Shown here piece by piece: positions 36,896 through 50,500 of a stretch of DNA of 64,000 bases (position 1 is its first letter; every line of letters starts with the position of its first letter). Both the position numbers and the translations under genes were made by a program. The stretch comes from Rotaria macrura. Its lineage: Eukaryota; Rotifera; Eurotatoria; Philodinida; Philodinidae. The DNA is taken from NCBI GenBank assembly GCA_900239685.1, contig OENT01000021.1, positions 62,001 through 126,000 of the forward strand. The letters run 5' to 3'. The notes below the pieces were generated by a model. That model worked only from the letters and a program-made list of their open reading frames with translations. It made no database searches and was not told where the DNA came from.

Positions 36896-37410
36896 GTGTA
36901 CTTCAAAAAGTAAATGAGACAAATCAGTCATTCTAGAATGTGTGCACGGAAGAAATATCCTGGGAAACCTTTTTGGGAAACCCCAAAACTAATGGTCATC
37001 TGAGACATATCTAGGCATCTGGTTTCAGGATGCAGTTTTTTTGTGCATTTCAGACCTTTTTCAGGCGATGCTTTGTTAGAAAGCTACGATTTTGTTCAAA
37101 ACTAATATCAGATTCGGAATCAGCATTAAAAACTGAGTCAATTTATAAACGTTGTGGATAATTCAGAGAAAAGCTTTTTTGAAAAAATCCCTGTACACCC
37201 CCTCTGCGATTGTTTGGTCAAAATGACAGTTTTTTCGATAACTTAGCTATTTCTTGCTGGATCCTTTTCATCTTTGAACTCAACCGAGATATTGATGAGA
37301 CTATTGGGTGCACAAAATTTCAGTTCAATCGAATGTATTTGTAAACAGTTATCGTGTATACGGCCGGACACACTGACCGATTCTAGAGTGTACTCACTTT
37401 TTGAGTACAC
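36896..37410. mobile_element. MITE-like element with hairpin ends
   Basis: The left end GTGTACTTCAAAAAGT (36896-36911) is the inverted counterpart of the right end, which reads ACTTTTTGAGTACAC at 37396-37410. The right end is itself a hairpin, GTGTACTCA and complement around CTTTT (37388-37410). Both ends are followed inwards by TCTAGA-type motifs (ATTCTAGAATGTG and its inverted relative ATTCTAGAGTGTA). The interior has no coding capacity that I recognise and a slightly different base composition from its surroundings. Confidence 0.55.
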
Positions 37411-37971
37411 GAAAATGAATAAAACACAGTATTCATATTCGCATACTTACGAAATAATAATGATCGATTAGTTTGGTCGATTGAAAAACATGGAATATGA
37501 TCAACGAAATCTTTATTCACATGATTAATACTGATAAAAAAATCCTTTCTCAAACGTTTTTTAGTTGATCAATATTCAACTCGGTAATACAATTCATATG
37601 ATTATTAGTATGTTCACTTCAATAACACTTTACTGAAATATTCCATAATTCCGTCAATCATACGAACCCTTTTTCTTTGCAAATAGAAAATCTTTACTAT
37701 ACAATATTCGTTAAGTCATTGGTTAGGAATTATTTCAGTTAAAATATTATCTTTTCTTCGTGGGAAATCACATGAATCGGTTCAGTTGAAGATATAATAG
37801 ATTAGGCAATCTTTAAATTACATTGAATGTTACTCCTAGAAATCTAGTTCTTTTGTAAAAGAATATCATATACATCTTAACTTATCTCTGAAGACAAGGA
37901 GATGATGAAATGCTTTTGTCATGTTACACACAAACAAAAAAAACGATTTATTATATCTACTAAACATTTAT

Positions 37972-40900
37972 CTACATGAGAGTAAAAACCAAAATGATGA
38001 AAATATTAAAATATGATGCGCATGTAATAGTATTTATCGCTCGATTGAGAGTAAATGGATAGAAAAAATCACCCGGCAAACGAACGTTCGGTACAGGTAA
38101 TAAATCTCCTTGAGACACAGGTTTATTCGATATATCCTGAAAACTAACAGTTTGAGTTATTAATAATTTTGTTGACAATAATGCTGAATTATTATTCTAT
38201 AATAAAAGAAAAAAGAAAATCTTCATTAATCAAGATTTCTTTTCCAACTTACTAATCTTTGATAATTATACACAACTGCACCAATAACAGATTGTGGATT
38301 AGTAACAGAACCAATGTTAGCATAAGCTATTTGAATGTCAAGTCGAACGTAACATTCATATGTAAGTGGATTTGATGGGATCGAACCTTGTTCGCATACA
38401 GGCTGAGCAGAGGATCCAATTTCCGATGTGCAGTATTTAACGGGTAACCAAGAACTAATATCCGATGTATTTGAATTACCAGTGGCTGCCACATAGAGAT
38501 TAACGGAATTCAGATTTAAAAAGATACTTGACAACGTAGCTTGATCAGGACAAATTTGATTAGTTGGACTAGACAAAATGAATTGAAAAGAAAATTTCAA
38601 CTAGTCATAGAACAAAATTCAAACTCAGTGAAAAAATACAATTGCCATCTTAGTTGAATGAATACATGAAACATCATATTATTTTCGTTAATCAATATAC
38701 GAATATTTCTTTATTTTGTCTTCTTTTTTTACGAATAGGTTTCTTAGTTGTGTACCTGCAGTTTAATTTCTTAAAAATACCCTACATCGTTAATTAGCTA
38801 GAACAAGTTCTGACGAATCTCTCTATGCGATTCCGAGATTGATTAAGTATGAGTTATTTGCAATAGTCTGTGCAGGAATTGGAAATTCAACTTCTACACA
38901 TCAGTATTGTTTTGAAATCGTGACACGTAGAAAAAAAAGTTCAGAAAACAATCGAGACATTTTCAATGATAGTTCATTAAATTCTCAAACTGTTAAGAAT
39001 GTTTCCATTTTTTTTTATTGAACGTGAAAAAGGTAGTTTTATATCGGTGAAAATTTCTATCGACAATACAATGATTTCCCTCATTCTATAGAAAATCACT
39101 TACTGAAATAATATGTTTTTACCAAGATCAGTAATTGTTCATGACAAACTTTTTCTTATCTTTGACTTTTGTTTTTTTCTAATGCATCTGCATGAGATTA
39201 TTGTTTTAAATTTCCAGACAGATATGCGATTCGGAAATAAAAAATTAAGATGTTCAATCAAATCATTGTCAATTGATTATATATTTATCGGTGTATTTTA
39301 GTTTATTTCTCACATATGAGGGACATAAGCAAAAACGAAGAAAAATAATTCTTGAAGGAATTTCGAAGAGTAAGACTATGTCGAAAACTCTACTATAACC
39401 TAGAGAAACAATGTTCTTACGAGAAGCGATCTTGTCTCAGATGTTTTCTTATCGTATAGCATTCTCAAGTAATGCTGTGGTTTGAATAGATGAATTCGAT
39501 AAAATACACCGGAAAACTTATCCTCTATTTATAAAAACTGTTTCTCTATATTCAAAATAGTCATTGAAAATTCTTCAAATTATTAAATAAAATAATCCGA
39601 CACCGATAGCCACAATTTCATCTGCTCTTATACAACTAAACTACTAAGTTAGCAACGATATTTCTCTTCACATTGATCTATTTCAACATACGGAAAATAT
39701 TCTTTAACTTGACAACGTTGATTGAATGGAACAGCGCTGCTGCAAGTACCAATAGCTCGATAAGAATCGTCAAAAATGAGCCTTATCTTAGATGAATTTC
39801 AAAATTTGTTTAAAACTGTTCTCCCAAGAACAACATGCTTTCAGTGAATTCTCTACCAGAGTGTTTCATGCTGTCACTCAATAATACAGAATATATGCAT
39901 GCTACTAAGACTTTCTAAAACGACAAATGTTTTCCTTCGTATAATGGTCATTTCTATTTATTCGAAAGATATCAATGAAATTACATTAAGCACCGTAGAA
40001 ATATTGCATAAAAACCTTAACACAGAGCCATATGAACCATGCACTGTTGCTTTCGATTACTATTCAGAGGGTTATGTTTCAGTTTTTAAAGGCAAGATTC
40101 TATGATTGAGCTTCCTTTGTATTTAGCTCCGTTAGTAGGTTTCCCTGTAGCTATCTTAATTTAAAAAAAACACAAATACTACAATTTCACATGTTTTTGT
40201 TTACAAAAATGAAGTGCTAGAGCACATTCGATTTCAAGCTCAATCTGTCCTATTACTTATTATAGTTAAATCATTAAACGCAAAATCCTTCCTATGTTTA
40301 TTTTCTATTAGACAATTGAATAAATAATATTATCATTGAAGATTTTACGTGTATAGGCACATTGATTGAACGTTTTGGCCGAAGCGAATTGGTATACGAT
40401 TTCCATTAATACAATTTCCACTTGCTGCTACTGCTTGTAAAATAGTGAAAGCTACTGAACTAAAAACAAGAAGAATATTTCGCTTGTACTTTTCTACAAA
40501 TAAAACTTTATTTTTCACTTAGATGAATTTCCACTGAAGTTAGCAGCTAGAACGGAAGCTCCGTGTATATATCCTGGATTTCCACTGCGGGATATAGGTA
40601 CTTTGTTTGAGTTTAACTAAGATAAAAGAATATACGTGAGCCATATTGTTCAGAAACAAATATATCCTTGTTTTTACTTGAAGAAAATTAACTGTAAATG
40701 TTTGTTGCATTTGACTGCTCGTTGTATTAGCCACACTGACCGTATAATTACATCCGACGATACCACTTGGATTATTATAGTAAATATTCAATGTTAGCTA
40801 AATTTATTTCGAGAAAATAATAAGTGCGCTTTTCTTTACAATCGTCTTACCAGTTGAAGAGCATTCGAACATGCAGTTCCAGCAACCAGTGAAGAGCCAC

Positions 40901-43900
40901 TGTTTCCAGCACAAGGAAGACAACTTCCATTGATACCTAGATAGAAGAAAAACTGGGAATACATATGCAATCATACAATATAGACGAACTATTGGCGAGA
41001 TTTGACGGAGTCTACAAAAAGATATCAGAAAAAGAAAATGATTAATGTTGTTTACTGATTCATCGTTTTACCGGTACAAGACAAAGATTATTAGTATATG
41101 TTGTAGGATTAAGTGCATTAAGGCATGTGTCACTGTTAACTAGTTGATAACATGTCGAAGTAAAACTATTCATATAGGCTAAATGAAAATGGCAAATTAT
41201 CAATCCTATCTGTCTGTAGTTACTCACATGAAATAAACTTACTTATTGGCTGTGAGCCCGAGCATGCTTTACTATTGAAAAGCTTTATTGGAAGAGAATA
41301 ATAACTTGCCATATTGTTTGCAGTACTATATTGAAATACCGAACTGCCAGCCTAGAACATTTCATATAATCTTACATGACAATCTGCTGATATTGAAATT
41401 AATTTAAAATCAAGGCATTAACCAATAGGATGATTTTAAAATCAGATTTTATCACTTGATAGAGATTCACAAACTGATCAGTTAGGAATGAAAAATTTTA
41501 GTGGTTGAATGTCATCTTAATATGTCCTTCGAATTTTCTCTATCTATTGAAAGTAGTTTCATGGATTAGTATTCTGTTTTCTGAACTGCTAGTTTTCTAA
41601 TCGCTTAATTCAGAACACATGAGAACATGATTATGATGATCGAATTCAGTGACTGCCTAGATATCATTGAATATTAATTCAATATTCCACATCATCGATT
41701 TGTGACTGCTACAATAGTATGTATCAAGGAGCTTTCCAATTCAATGTTCAATAGATGTCTGTCGAATATGAAAACAATCATAGGTGCTGCTCTTTATATC
41801 TCTTTGAAAAACGGGCTTTGTTAAAGTTCTTTCATGCATTTGGTTTCTTTCATTTCACAGCAGGGAACTAATTGAGATGATACTTGCCATTTTAATTCAT
41901 ACTCGACATAAAGACAAGTCTTATTTCACCCATCAATAAATGAAAGACTTCTTTACAATCAATAATGGGTTATGAGTTTTTACCAATGCACTGGATTATG
42001 GATTCGTGTTAGTTAATACGAAAAAGAACGTAAATAAGTTAGTTCAATTTCAAAGTTTTATTAACAGATATGGATAGGTACGTTTGGAGTCGTCTGAAAT
42101 TTTCCGATGAAGAGATTGCTCGGGTGAATTCAGTTTTTCTGACGAAGATGACTTTAAGAATTAAATAATATTTTAGGGTCGACAATATTCTTTCCGATTC
42201 GAATTAGCAGAGTATTCATCAAGTAATTAAATCTGCAGATCGATTTAATCTTAATCACTAATAATTTGACATGAAATATCTCTGAGTATCATTGCTTGTA
42301 CTATGTTGATAATTTCAACGAAACGTTCTTCTAAAAAGTAACGAGTAGTTTCACGGTAGTAGTTCATATGTGTCATAGTGTGATCCTTATAAATACTTCC
42401 GTTCTATGGAACTCTTTTGATAATTGCTATTTATTTTAAATTTATCTTTGCATTCTAAGATACGTGCAAGTTTAGAACTCATGGAAGGCGAACATTGAAT
42501 TGCTGTTTGTCCTGTTCGTAATCGACCATACATCATTCACTTCGATTAAAACACTAATTTGCCAGTAGTAATTTTCTGATTGATTCTTGTATCTATTTTA
42601 GTTTATTCGTCTGAGTTCAACCCTCTGTCGCTCTCTGTATTTTCAACATTTCTAAAGTGAATTCGATGAATTTTGATGCTTGTTGATAGTTTGTTTTTCA
42701 TGGAAACGATGGTAAAATGTATGAAAGATACTTAACTGTATATGTACTTAGGTTAGTTGGTGTTCCAAACGGTGATGAAACACTATTATCTAAATTGATA
42801 GATCGTGAGAAACTGATTGAGGCTAACTTTTGACTTAGTTGCTGTTGAGAAAGTGCGGCATTTGAATCCGTACCTAAATAGAATAATTGTAACATACAAC
42901 GAAGGTATAGGTCAACAACAAACTTTGTTCATAATCAACACATATCATATCACCCTTCTTTCGAATAGGATATTGTGAATTGGATGTATATATTTGTAAA
43001 TTTGGGAAACATGAAGACTGTGTAATAGGTTTTGATGGAATTGGAATCAGTGGCTCTCTTAAAATAAACAGTAAGACAATTCTATTATCATGAGCGAAAA
43101 TTCATTGCAAAAACTAGAAATTTCAAAGAAGGAAAATTCTTTAAGTAATAAATCGGATTTGAATCGAATTATATGAACTACGTATATAGTTTGCAAAGAC
43201 TCTCTATTCTAAGCAGTTTTTGTCAAAGAAAACCTTAGCGAGAAGAGCTTCTTGTAAACATGTTCGATAGTATCCTTGGTGATTTCCTGAAATACAGCTA
43301 TGGTTGATTATATGCCATTCAAGTTATTGATACGAACTGATGGGCTTATTTTTGAATGGAAGCCAACTTGAAATTTCGATACTTCTACCATTCGATGAAA
43401 ACCTTAATTCATAATTCGAAAACTAACGTTGCTTCAGAATATCTATGGTATTGATTTATGAAAGATCACGTAATCATTGTGGTAATTTAGCAACTATGTT
43501 GGAATGGGAACTCTTAGGAAAATATTGTTGTAGTTCAATATGAATCTGGTGGACTTTTCAAGGATTTTTCTTCCGCTTCGTACATACGAGCCACTTTTTT
43601 CCTCTCACTTATCTGCAGCAACAATGTAACACTCTAAAAAGAAAGCATTTTGTGCGGTACCTAAACAAAGAATGTTGACATCGATTGTCAGAAAAGCGAC
43701 TGTCTGGTGAAATCGAGTGAACTCTATTTAAAAATCTTCCATGAAAGAACTTGCATCGTTGATAAACATGCTTTACTAGATTATGCGATGCGTATACGGA
43801 ATGTGTAGACGTCAAAATCTTATTGTTTGGTCTCATTCAATCCAGTCGAGCAATGAATTTGAAAACTACTCATAGAAATTTGAATTAGCCATCAGAAAAA

Positions 43901-44285
43901 CTTTGACGAAAAAGTGTCTCTAACTAAGACGAAAAGAACATGAGGAGATACTAAACTCGTGAAATCTTTTACATTTTATATTTATTTAAACTTCTTTTCC
44001 GACTTACTGAATGTCTTGATTTCTTTTCAAACTAGTACAGTTAAATGCTTTTATATCTTCTTCTAAGCAATCCATATCACAACAACAAGGTATCTCGCAT
44101 ACACCTTTATGATAATTACATGAACACATGCTAATATCTAGGAATCAAAGAAACATAAAATCGATAAAAAAAACCAAAATAACTAGTCATCACATGCTAC
44201 CTGTGTTCATCGTATTAATCGTTGGATTTTGGCATTGAATAATATTTGTAAATATTAAACACAATAAACTGACAATTATAAACAT
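37972..44285 (-). CDS. TCTN: Tectonic (ciliary transition-zone protein)
   Basis: Thirteen exons give 559 residues: 44201-44285, 44008-44137, 42924-43057, 42737-42873, 41243-41351, 41072-41178, a 22-base candidate micro-exon 40990-41011, 40851-40936, 40678-40797, 40519-40616, 40349-40459, 38253-38568 and 37972-38196. A signal peptide (MFIIVSLLCLIFTNIIQC) leads to the hallmark tectonic cysteine motif MCSCNYHKGVCEIPCCCDMD. The beta-rich tectonic domain follows, with RSGNPGYIHGASVLA, TILQAVAASGNC, IRFGQNVQSMC and a C-terminal hydrophobic segment (YFNIFIILVFTLM) ending the protein. The last could be a membrane anchor or GPI signal. Tectonics work with the MKS/B9 complex at the base of cilia and control membrane protein entry. 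Which paralogue (TCTN1, 2 or 3) is not resolved. The micro-exon is needed to keep frame; its donor (GTTCGT) is weak, so this junction is the least certain. Confidence 0.88.
38569..40348 (-). other. Large intron of tectonic
   Basis: A 1.78 kb intron separates the VRFG-type block from the last two exons. The 43058-44007 and 41352-42736 introns are also around 1 kb or more. No internal gene or clear element was recognised in these introns. Confidence 0.6.
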
Positions 44286-47200
44286 CTGAAATTAAATTTA
44301 AAACAGAAAATACGATAGAAGTTAATAGAAGTATCTTTTGAAAAATTAAAAAAAAAACATAAAGAACAAATCATTAATGATCTAAAGTAAAAAGAAAATT
44401 ATTTAGATAGTATTGAAGGAAATAATTAACAAAGAATTTTTATATACTCCTTTTCATGAGACTGTTTCAGTTTTCGCTCTACTCACATACCATCTTTTGT
44501 AATTATTCATTTCCTTCCTGAAACTGTGTTCAACATACTATATATATTCCACTAATTGATCAAGTTCAAGCATCGTTTCTTTGATTAATGATTACAATTT
44601 TGGTTTTATTTCAATTCTTGATATTTGTTCTTGACTCTCGTCGAATTGAATTGAAAATACAGATATTTCCGCTGATGAACATTAACTCGGATAAATAAAA
44701 GAAAAAGATAACTGAACTTACTAAAATTGATGATTTATTACCAATTGACGGAAGAATGTTGTAAGATTTCGAATAAACGATTTCGTTGAACGATAAGAAA
44801 AAATAAATTTAACTGCTACGATAAGGAACGGTGTACAAGTTTTGAGACAAAATGTTTAGCTACTCATTTTTTATTCATCAAGCCTATACTAGAGTGAAAG
44901 CGGATCAGAACTGTGTGCTTTTTTCAAATATGTTTTAAGACAATTCGACTCATACTTTGTTCTAGATTCGTGAAGAAATTAGCAACAGGAATCATAACAT
45001 TACTTTTCTCGTTAAAAAAAGTCTATGCTCAATGTGAATCACTGAAGATGAGAATTTGAATATTAGCTAGCATGTTAAGTTTTACAACTATGCCGTTCTA
45101 TCTTAGAGAATACCCTATCTTTGTGTTTCTAAAAGATAAACTAGTTACCACTTCGGTAATATTTTCATTCACATACACTTTATATAGGTAGTGTTAAAAA
45201 ACAAAATACTTATTAATTCTGTTGAATGACAATAGGAAAATATACCAATGTCATACGTTGTGTAATCTTTATGTTCGCCTATTGTGAAGATTAGAAGCAT
45301 TTCCATAAATAGACTTTGAGATGTTAAAAAAAAGTTCAGAAGCATTTTCGAAACTTCTGTCGATCTGCTCATTCGTCTCGAATTTTATATTCATAAGAGG
45401 GAGACATTTCCAGTTATCACATATTCGTTTCGATTTATTCGAATCAATGAGGAGCTTAAAATTTGTCTCGAAAAATTCAGACTACTTCATACATCAATAG
45501 TCTTGATGAGTTCTATTTTTCAACTGGATGAGGAGGATAATGTTTATGAGCAATAATATGTAAAGATGTTTTTTCGTTATTGTTACTCAAAAATTATGAA
45601 TTCGAATGAAAACAAGTTCAAGACAAGAACTCTCGTTGTAAATTCATCAACCAATTCATGCTGACCATTATCTTACGGACCTTCGAAATAATTTCTCTTT
45701 GAGTACACTAATAATCTTACTGGTTCGTTTGAAATGAACTTACTTTATGTCTTACTGCTTCCACTTGTTTAGAATATTGTAAAGCATCTTAATAAATGAA
45801 TTCTGCATTAATTAGAATAAAAACAAACACGAATTGATTTATAGATGTATGTACTAGCTATCAGATCGTTGCATTCATCATGTCATTGATCCGGATATCA
45901 TTACACTCTCTGGGCTGATGAAGCGAAATATATTTTCCTCATCAACTTATAAATAAAAACTAGAAAGTGTTTCTTCAATTATGTTACTACTTTAACGGAT
46001 TAATCACTTTTAGCTGGTTTTTTCATTTTGAATTAACATTTGACATTCCATTGAAAAGATTCTCCCTCTGAGTGTTGCTTAGCAACAATCACTTAGTATC
46101 ATATTATCGTTGGAGCAATAGCAATGTGTCAAATCTTCTATGAGAACCAAAATCATGACGAAAAAGAATTGACGCGTAACAACAATAAATATACTCATTC
46201 CACAATTTTATAGATGACGCTAATGAACATCGTTGATCTTGACGGTGAGCTATACACATGTACATGGATCATCGTCATCCGGCTCATTCACTCGTATATG
46301 TTATTCAATTGAATAAGTTAAAAGTGAGAAGTAAACATGTGCATGGATCGATCAATTAAGTCACTGATACCAAAAAACTGAAAGAACCGTACTTGGTTCT
46401 TCGAAAATCTTCGACTGAAATTCGCAGTTCTGTGATGTTTTTTTTTCTATCTTCTTTTTGATAAGTATAGTATGTATACTTAGTATACCATAGCTAGCAT
46501 CATGTTTCATTATTTTCACTCATTTTCTTCGGATACGAAAACAATGTAGGAAAAAATCAAGGAAAGTTGTTAATTGTGGATGTCTATAATCTTCATTTTT
46601 TTGCTTAAATATCTTGAACGATCGTCCTCAATTCGGGTCCAGTCAAAGTTGATTTCGTTAAAAGAGTGTGATATCACAACTCTTTTAAATAATTGAATAA
46701 AATATAAATTTATATTTGCTTGATCACGTGTTAAGCAATGTATTTAAAACTTTTGTTATATAACTGAAGATTTGAAAAATCACTATTGCTTGGATAGATT
46801 ACAATGACTGTTTTCATTTATCAAATCATTGATGAATTTTATTTCATGTCAGCATACCGGCTTTCAATTATATGATGACTTGAACTTAAGTGGTAGGCAC
46901 TGAAGAACAGGTTGATAAGCAGTCAAAATACAATTACATGATACTTTCGTTTCAGATAAGTCGCATCCTATAAGAATGAGGTACGATTGGAGTTTATAGA
47001 ATAAGTGGGTTCACAACTCCCTAGTTGCCGTCGTCAGTCACAACACCAACCTAAGTTCTATAACTGTAAAAGGTTTTGACATGAAGGTTTTTGCTTTTAA
47101 TTGAATGTATGAATGATGCGTATTGCAGTTCTATGTACCTTTGCCAACGTTGTCATCTTTTGATTGCTGTCAAGCAACCATTGTCAAAACCAAACTATGA

Positions 47201-47557
47201 GAAAGTGTTTTTTGTTAATCATCATGGTGCGACAATGATTGATAGTGATTCTGACATTTAAAAGATATTTTTATCAACGGTGTAGACGACATGTTTTCTT
47301 AGTTTACTATTTAACAATAAATTATTCAATTCTCATAGTATAAGTAAGCAAATGAGTCATTTGTTATTTAAGAGTTTAACAGATTATTGATTTCGATATT
47401 GCTTTAACGAATGATTCCGTTATTCTAGAAACATGACTGAATATTATACGATTTTTTTAAGTGCAATAGTATACGGTCAATATTCATTAGAAACGTTAAC
47501 TTTACAATTCGATATTAGAAATAAAACAAAATACATACTATGGGGAAAAGAAAGATT
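44286..47557. other. Intergenic region between tectonic and the SLC5-like gene
   Basis: Both flanking genes are on the minus strand, so this holds the tectonic promoter and the 3' end of the carrier gene. AT-rich; no exon, RNA gene or mobile element recognised. Confidence 0.45.
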
Positions 47558-50500
47558 TCAGTTAGATGTTTTCACAGTTTCTTCGTCAGCTAGAACGATG
47601 GTTGAATTATCGTGAGTTGGATCCTCAAGTTTTGGAACCGATGGAGCTGGTGAAACAACATTCGAAGCATGCCGATGCTTTGTATTTGTGTCTGAGATCG
47701 ATGGAGTCGGTGAAGTACCATTCCGCGTATGTGTCTTTTTTTCATCTTTATCAGATACTAATGGAGTGGGTGCAATACTATTCATGCGAGATGAATCCCT
47801 CATATTTATATCATTTGCTGGTATGTTTGTTTTTTCAATGTCATCCGGAAATTTCTAAATACGATAAAAATGAGACGATACTTAGTTTTTTACTAGAAGA
47901 AAAGAAAAAAGAATTGGAGATGGAATACAAACATTTTTTTCTTCCAGATAATTTTCATAATCAACTCCACATCGAAGAAAATCACGAATACGTTTGGGTA
48001 AACAACAACAGCAAGTATCACCTATTGGTATAAGTAATTTTGGATCGACTTCATTTGGTTTAAGTGGATGTGTTAAATACGATACGACTAAACCAACTAT
48101 AAGAACACTAGCAACAGCTATGGGCGTGTACCACATATAACTAACAGAATAAAGATCAATTAATGGATCACGTCTAAAAGATATATCGATCAATGACAAT
48201 GAGTTTCGCTCTGTATTTTGAATTTTACTTTGTTGTCGATAACCCCACCGTTATATTAACTGGAACAGCACAAGTACTAATATTTAATGGTAAAATCTCA
48301 CTTTTCCTTTGATTTCTTGTTATTTGTGCACCCAAAAATATCCATAATTGGAAAAAAAGACTTGCTAGAAAACCAACCAAACCCCCACGACGATTGGCTT
48401 GTGGAAAAAAGAAACCAAGAAAAAAAACTCCCATTATAGGTCCAGATAAGACGCCAAATAAAGATAAGGCTGCATTAAGAACTGAACCAAGATAACTAAC
48501 AACATAAGTTAATAGCATAACAACAGCTCCTAATACAACAGAGAAGATTTTTGATATCAAACCTTGTCGTTCATCGGTTAACTTTTTGCGCATTAATCCT
48601 TTATAAACATCTTCAATAATAACAGCTGAAAGACTGTTTAAACCTGATGATATGGTTGATAATGAACCAGAAAAAATGCAAGCTAAAAATACTCCGGGTA
48701 AACCTGGTTTATCACTTAATACTTCCATGACAAAATAGGGAAATATTTGATCTGCATCGGTAACATATTTAGCTGTGAGTGGATCACAAGTAGAATAGTA
48801 TGCATAGAGAATAACTCCAATGAGACTCGATAAAATAATAACAATGGCAGCACCAGCTGCATTGATGAATAATGCTTGTTTAGCTCCTCGAGTTGAACGA
48901 ACACACATATAACGTTGAACTTGTGTTTGATTAAAACCGTACGTTGATAGTGAATTTAAGCTACCACCTATTAGTAATGACCATATCGTATGACGAGTTC
49001 GAGGATCAGGACTTATACTGCATAAAAACAAAAGAAAGAATAACTTTTGATTTGAATCGCACAAATAGAACTAAGCGTAGATTTTTCTTGTGGAAAATAA
49101 AGCGGAATGTAAGAATTACGGAAATGGCTTTATATGATTTGGTGTTAATTCACTAGAGCTTCGTCGCTAGAACATTATTATACAGGTATTGTATTTAGTG
49201 ATATTATTTCATTGGAATTTTTAGCCATGAAACTTAGGATGGAAGAATCTTCCTCTAGAATCATTTTTGATTTGAGACTTTACGCACGAGGAAAATTGTT
49301 ACGAATTATGTATATCGTAGCAAGGAAATGAATTGCTAAGATTTGACCACTGAGTTACTAGATTTCAAAAGTTCAGTTTTCAGACATGTATTGCGTTTCT
49401 CCTGACAACACTAAAAAGAAAACTAATATTTAAATATCGCTATGAAAATCCCTGCAGAAAATAAGCACTATCGTGAATAGCTTGCAGTTGCAGTTTCTTT
49501 TTTTCGTTGCTTCAGTACAATTATGTTCTTATATTAGTAGCAGTATGCTTTATGTGTTTCCCTTATGTATATATATGGATTGACCAAGCTTGACTTCCTA
49601 ATTTCAAAACGAGAGCAATGAAAAGAAATTCTGAAATTCGTAACAGAAACTATTCTGAAGAAGGTGTGCTGTTTCGAAATATCTTGTAAAATTGAGTATA
49701 TAACTTATTTTGAGTAATACTCTCGATTACGATCATGGTATTCAATTTAAAAAAAATTATATAATAATGCTGTATATTGTTATGAATATGTTTACAGGCG
49801 CATGATTTGTAACGTATAAATATTTCGAGTAAAATCAATCAATGTTTTACAAAACAGAAGAAAAAAATCGAAGACACTTGAAGTAAAGCGTTCCAACAAC
49901 AATCATCAGAGTCTCTTTACAATTATTTATCCTATATGATTTTATCATATGAAAAGATCGACTTCATTCTGATTATGGAGATCAAAGTAGTACGAATCTA
50001 ATTTCTTATCCAGCTGCCGGCTCAAATAAATTCATACGTTGATATTCATACTTTCGATAGTATAATTGCAACTTTCGAAACACAATTTTTAATCTAATTT
50101 GTACGAGAACAATATGTTATGTGATATGTAGCTGTTCTTGTTGATCAGGAGGGTACGACTATATTATATTGGTTGTAAGATGCTAGATTCATGGTTTTTT
50201 TCCTTACTCCGCAAGACATGCTGTAATGAACTATTAGTTTATATATGATACTGAAACATGCTTGATCTACGCTCTGTTTAATCGAAAATTGATAGATACA
50301 GTCTATTCGATAGATTTCAACATTGCGATGTTGAATCGTGTCTTACAGAATACCTGTCAAATTGAATTCTACCACCTTTTGAAGCAATAGAAAATGTTCG
50401 CCCAAAGCCACCAAGTACTATTAAACCTAAATATAAAGAAAATGTTTTGTTTTTGCATGCAAATTTCTTTAATATTGATATTCTTTTAACCTTGTATGAT

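Noticed and set aside
47566..48033. 155-codon plus-strand open frame
   Set aside because: It is antisense to exons 11-12 of the SLC5-like gene, whose protein matches its family. The antisense frame stays open because of the repeated tail.
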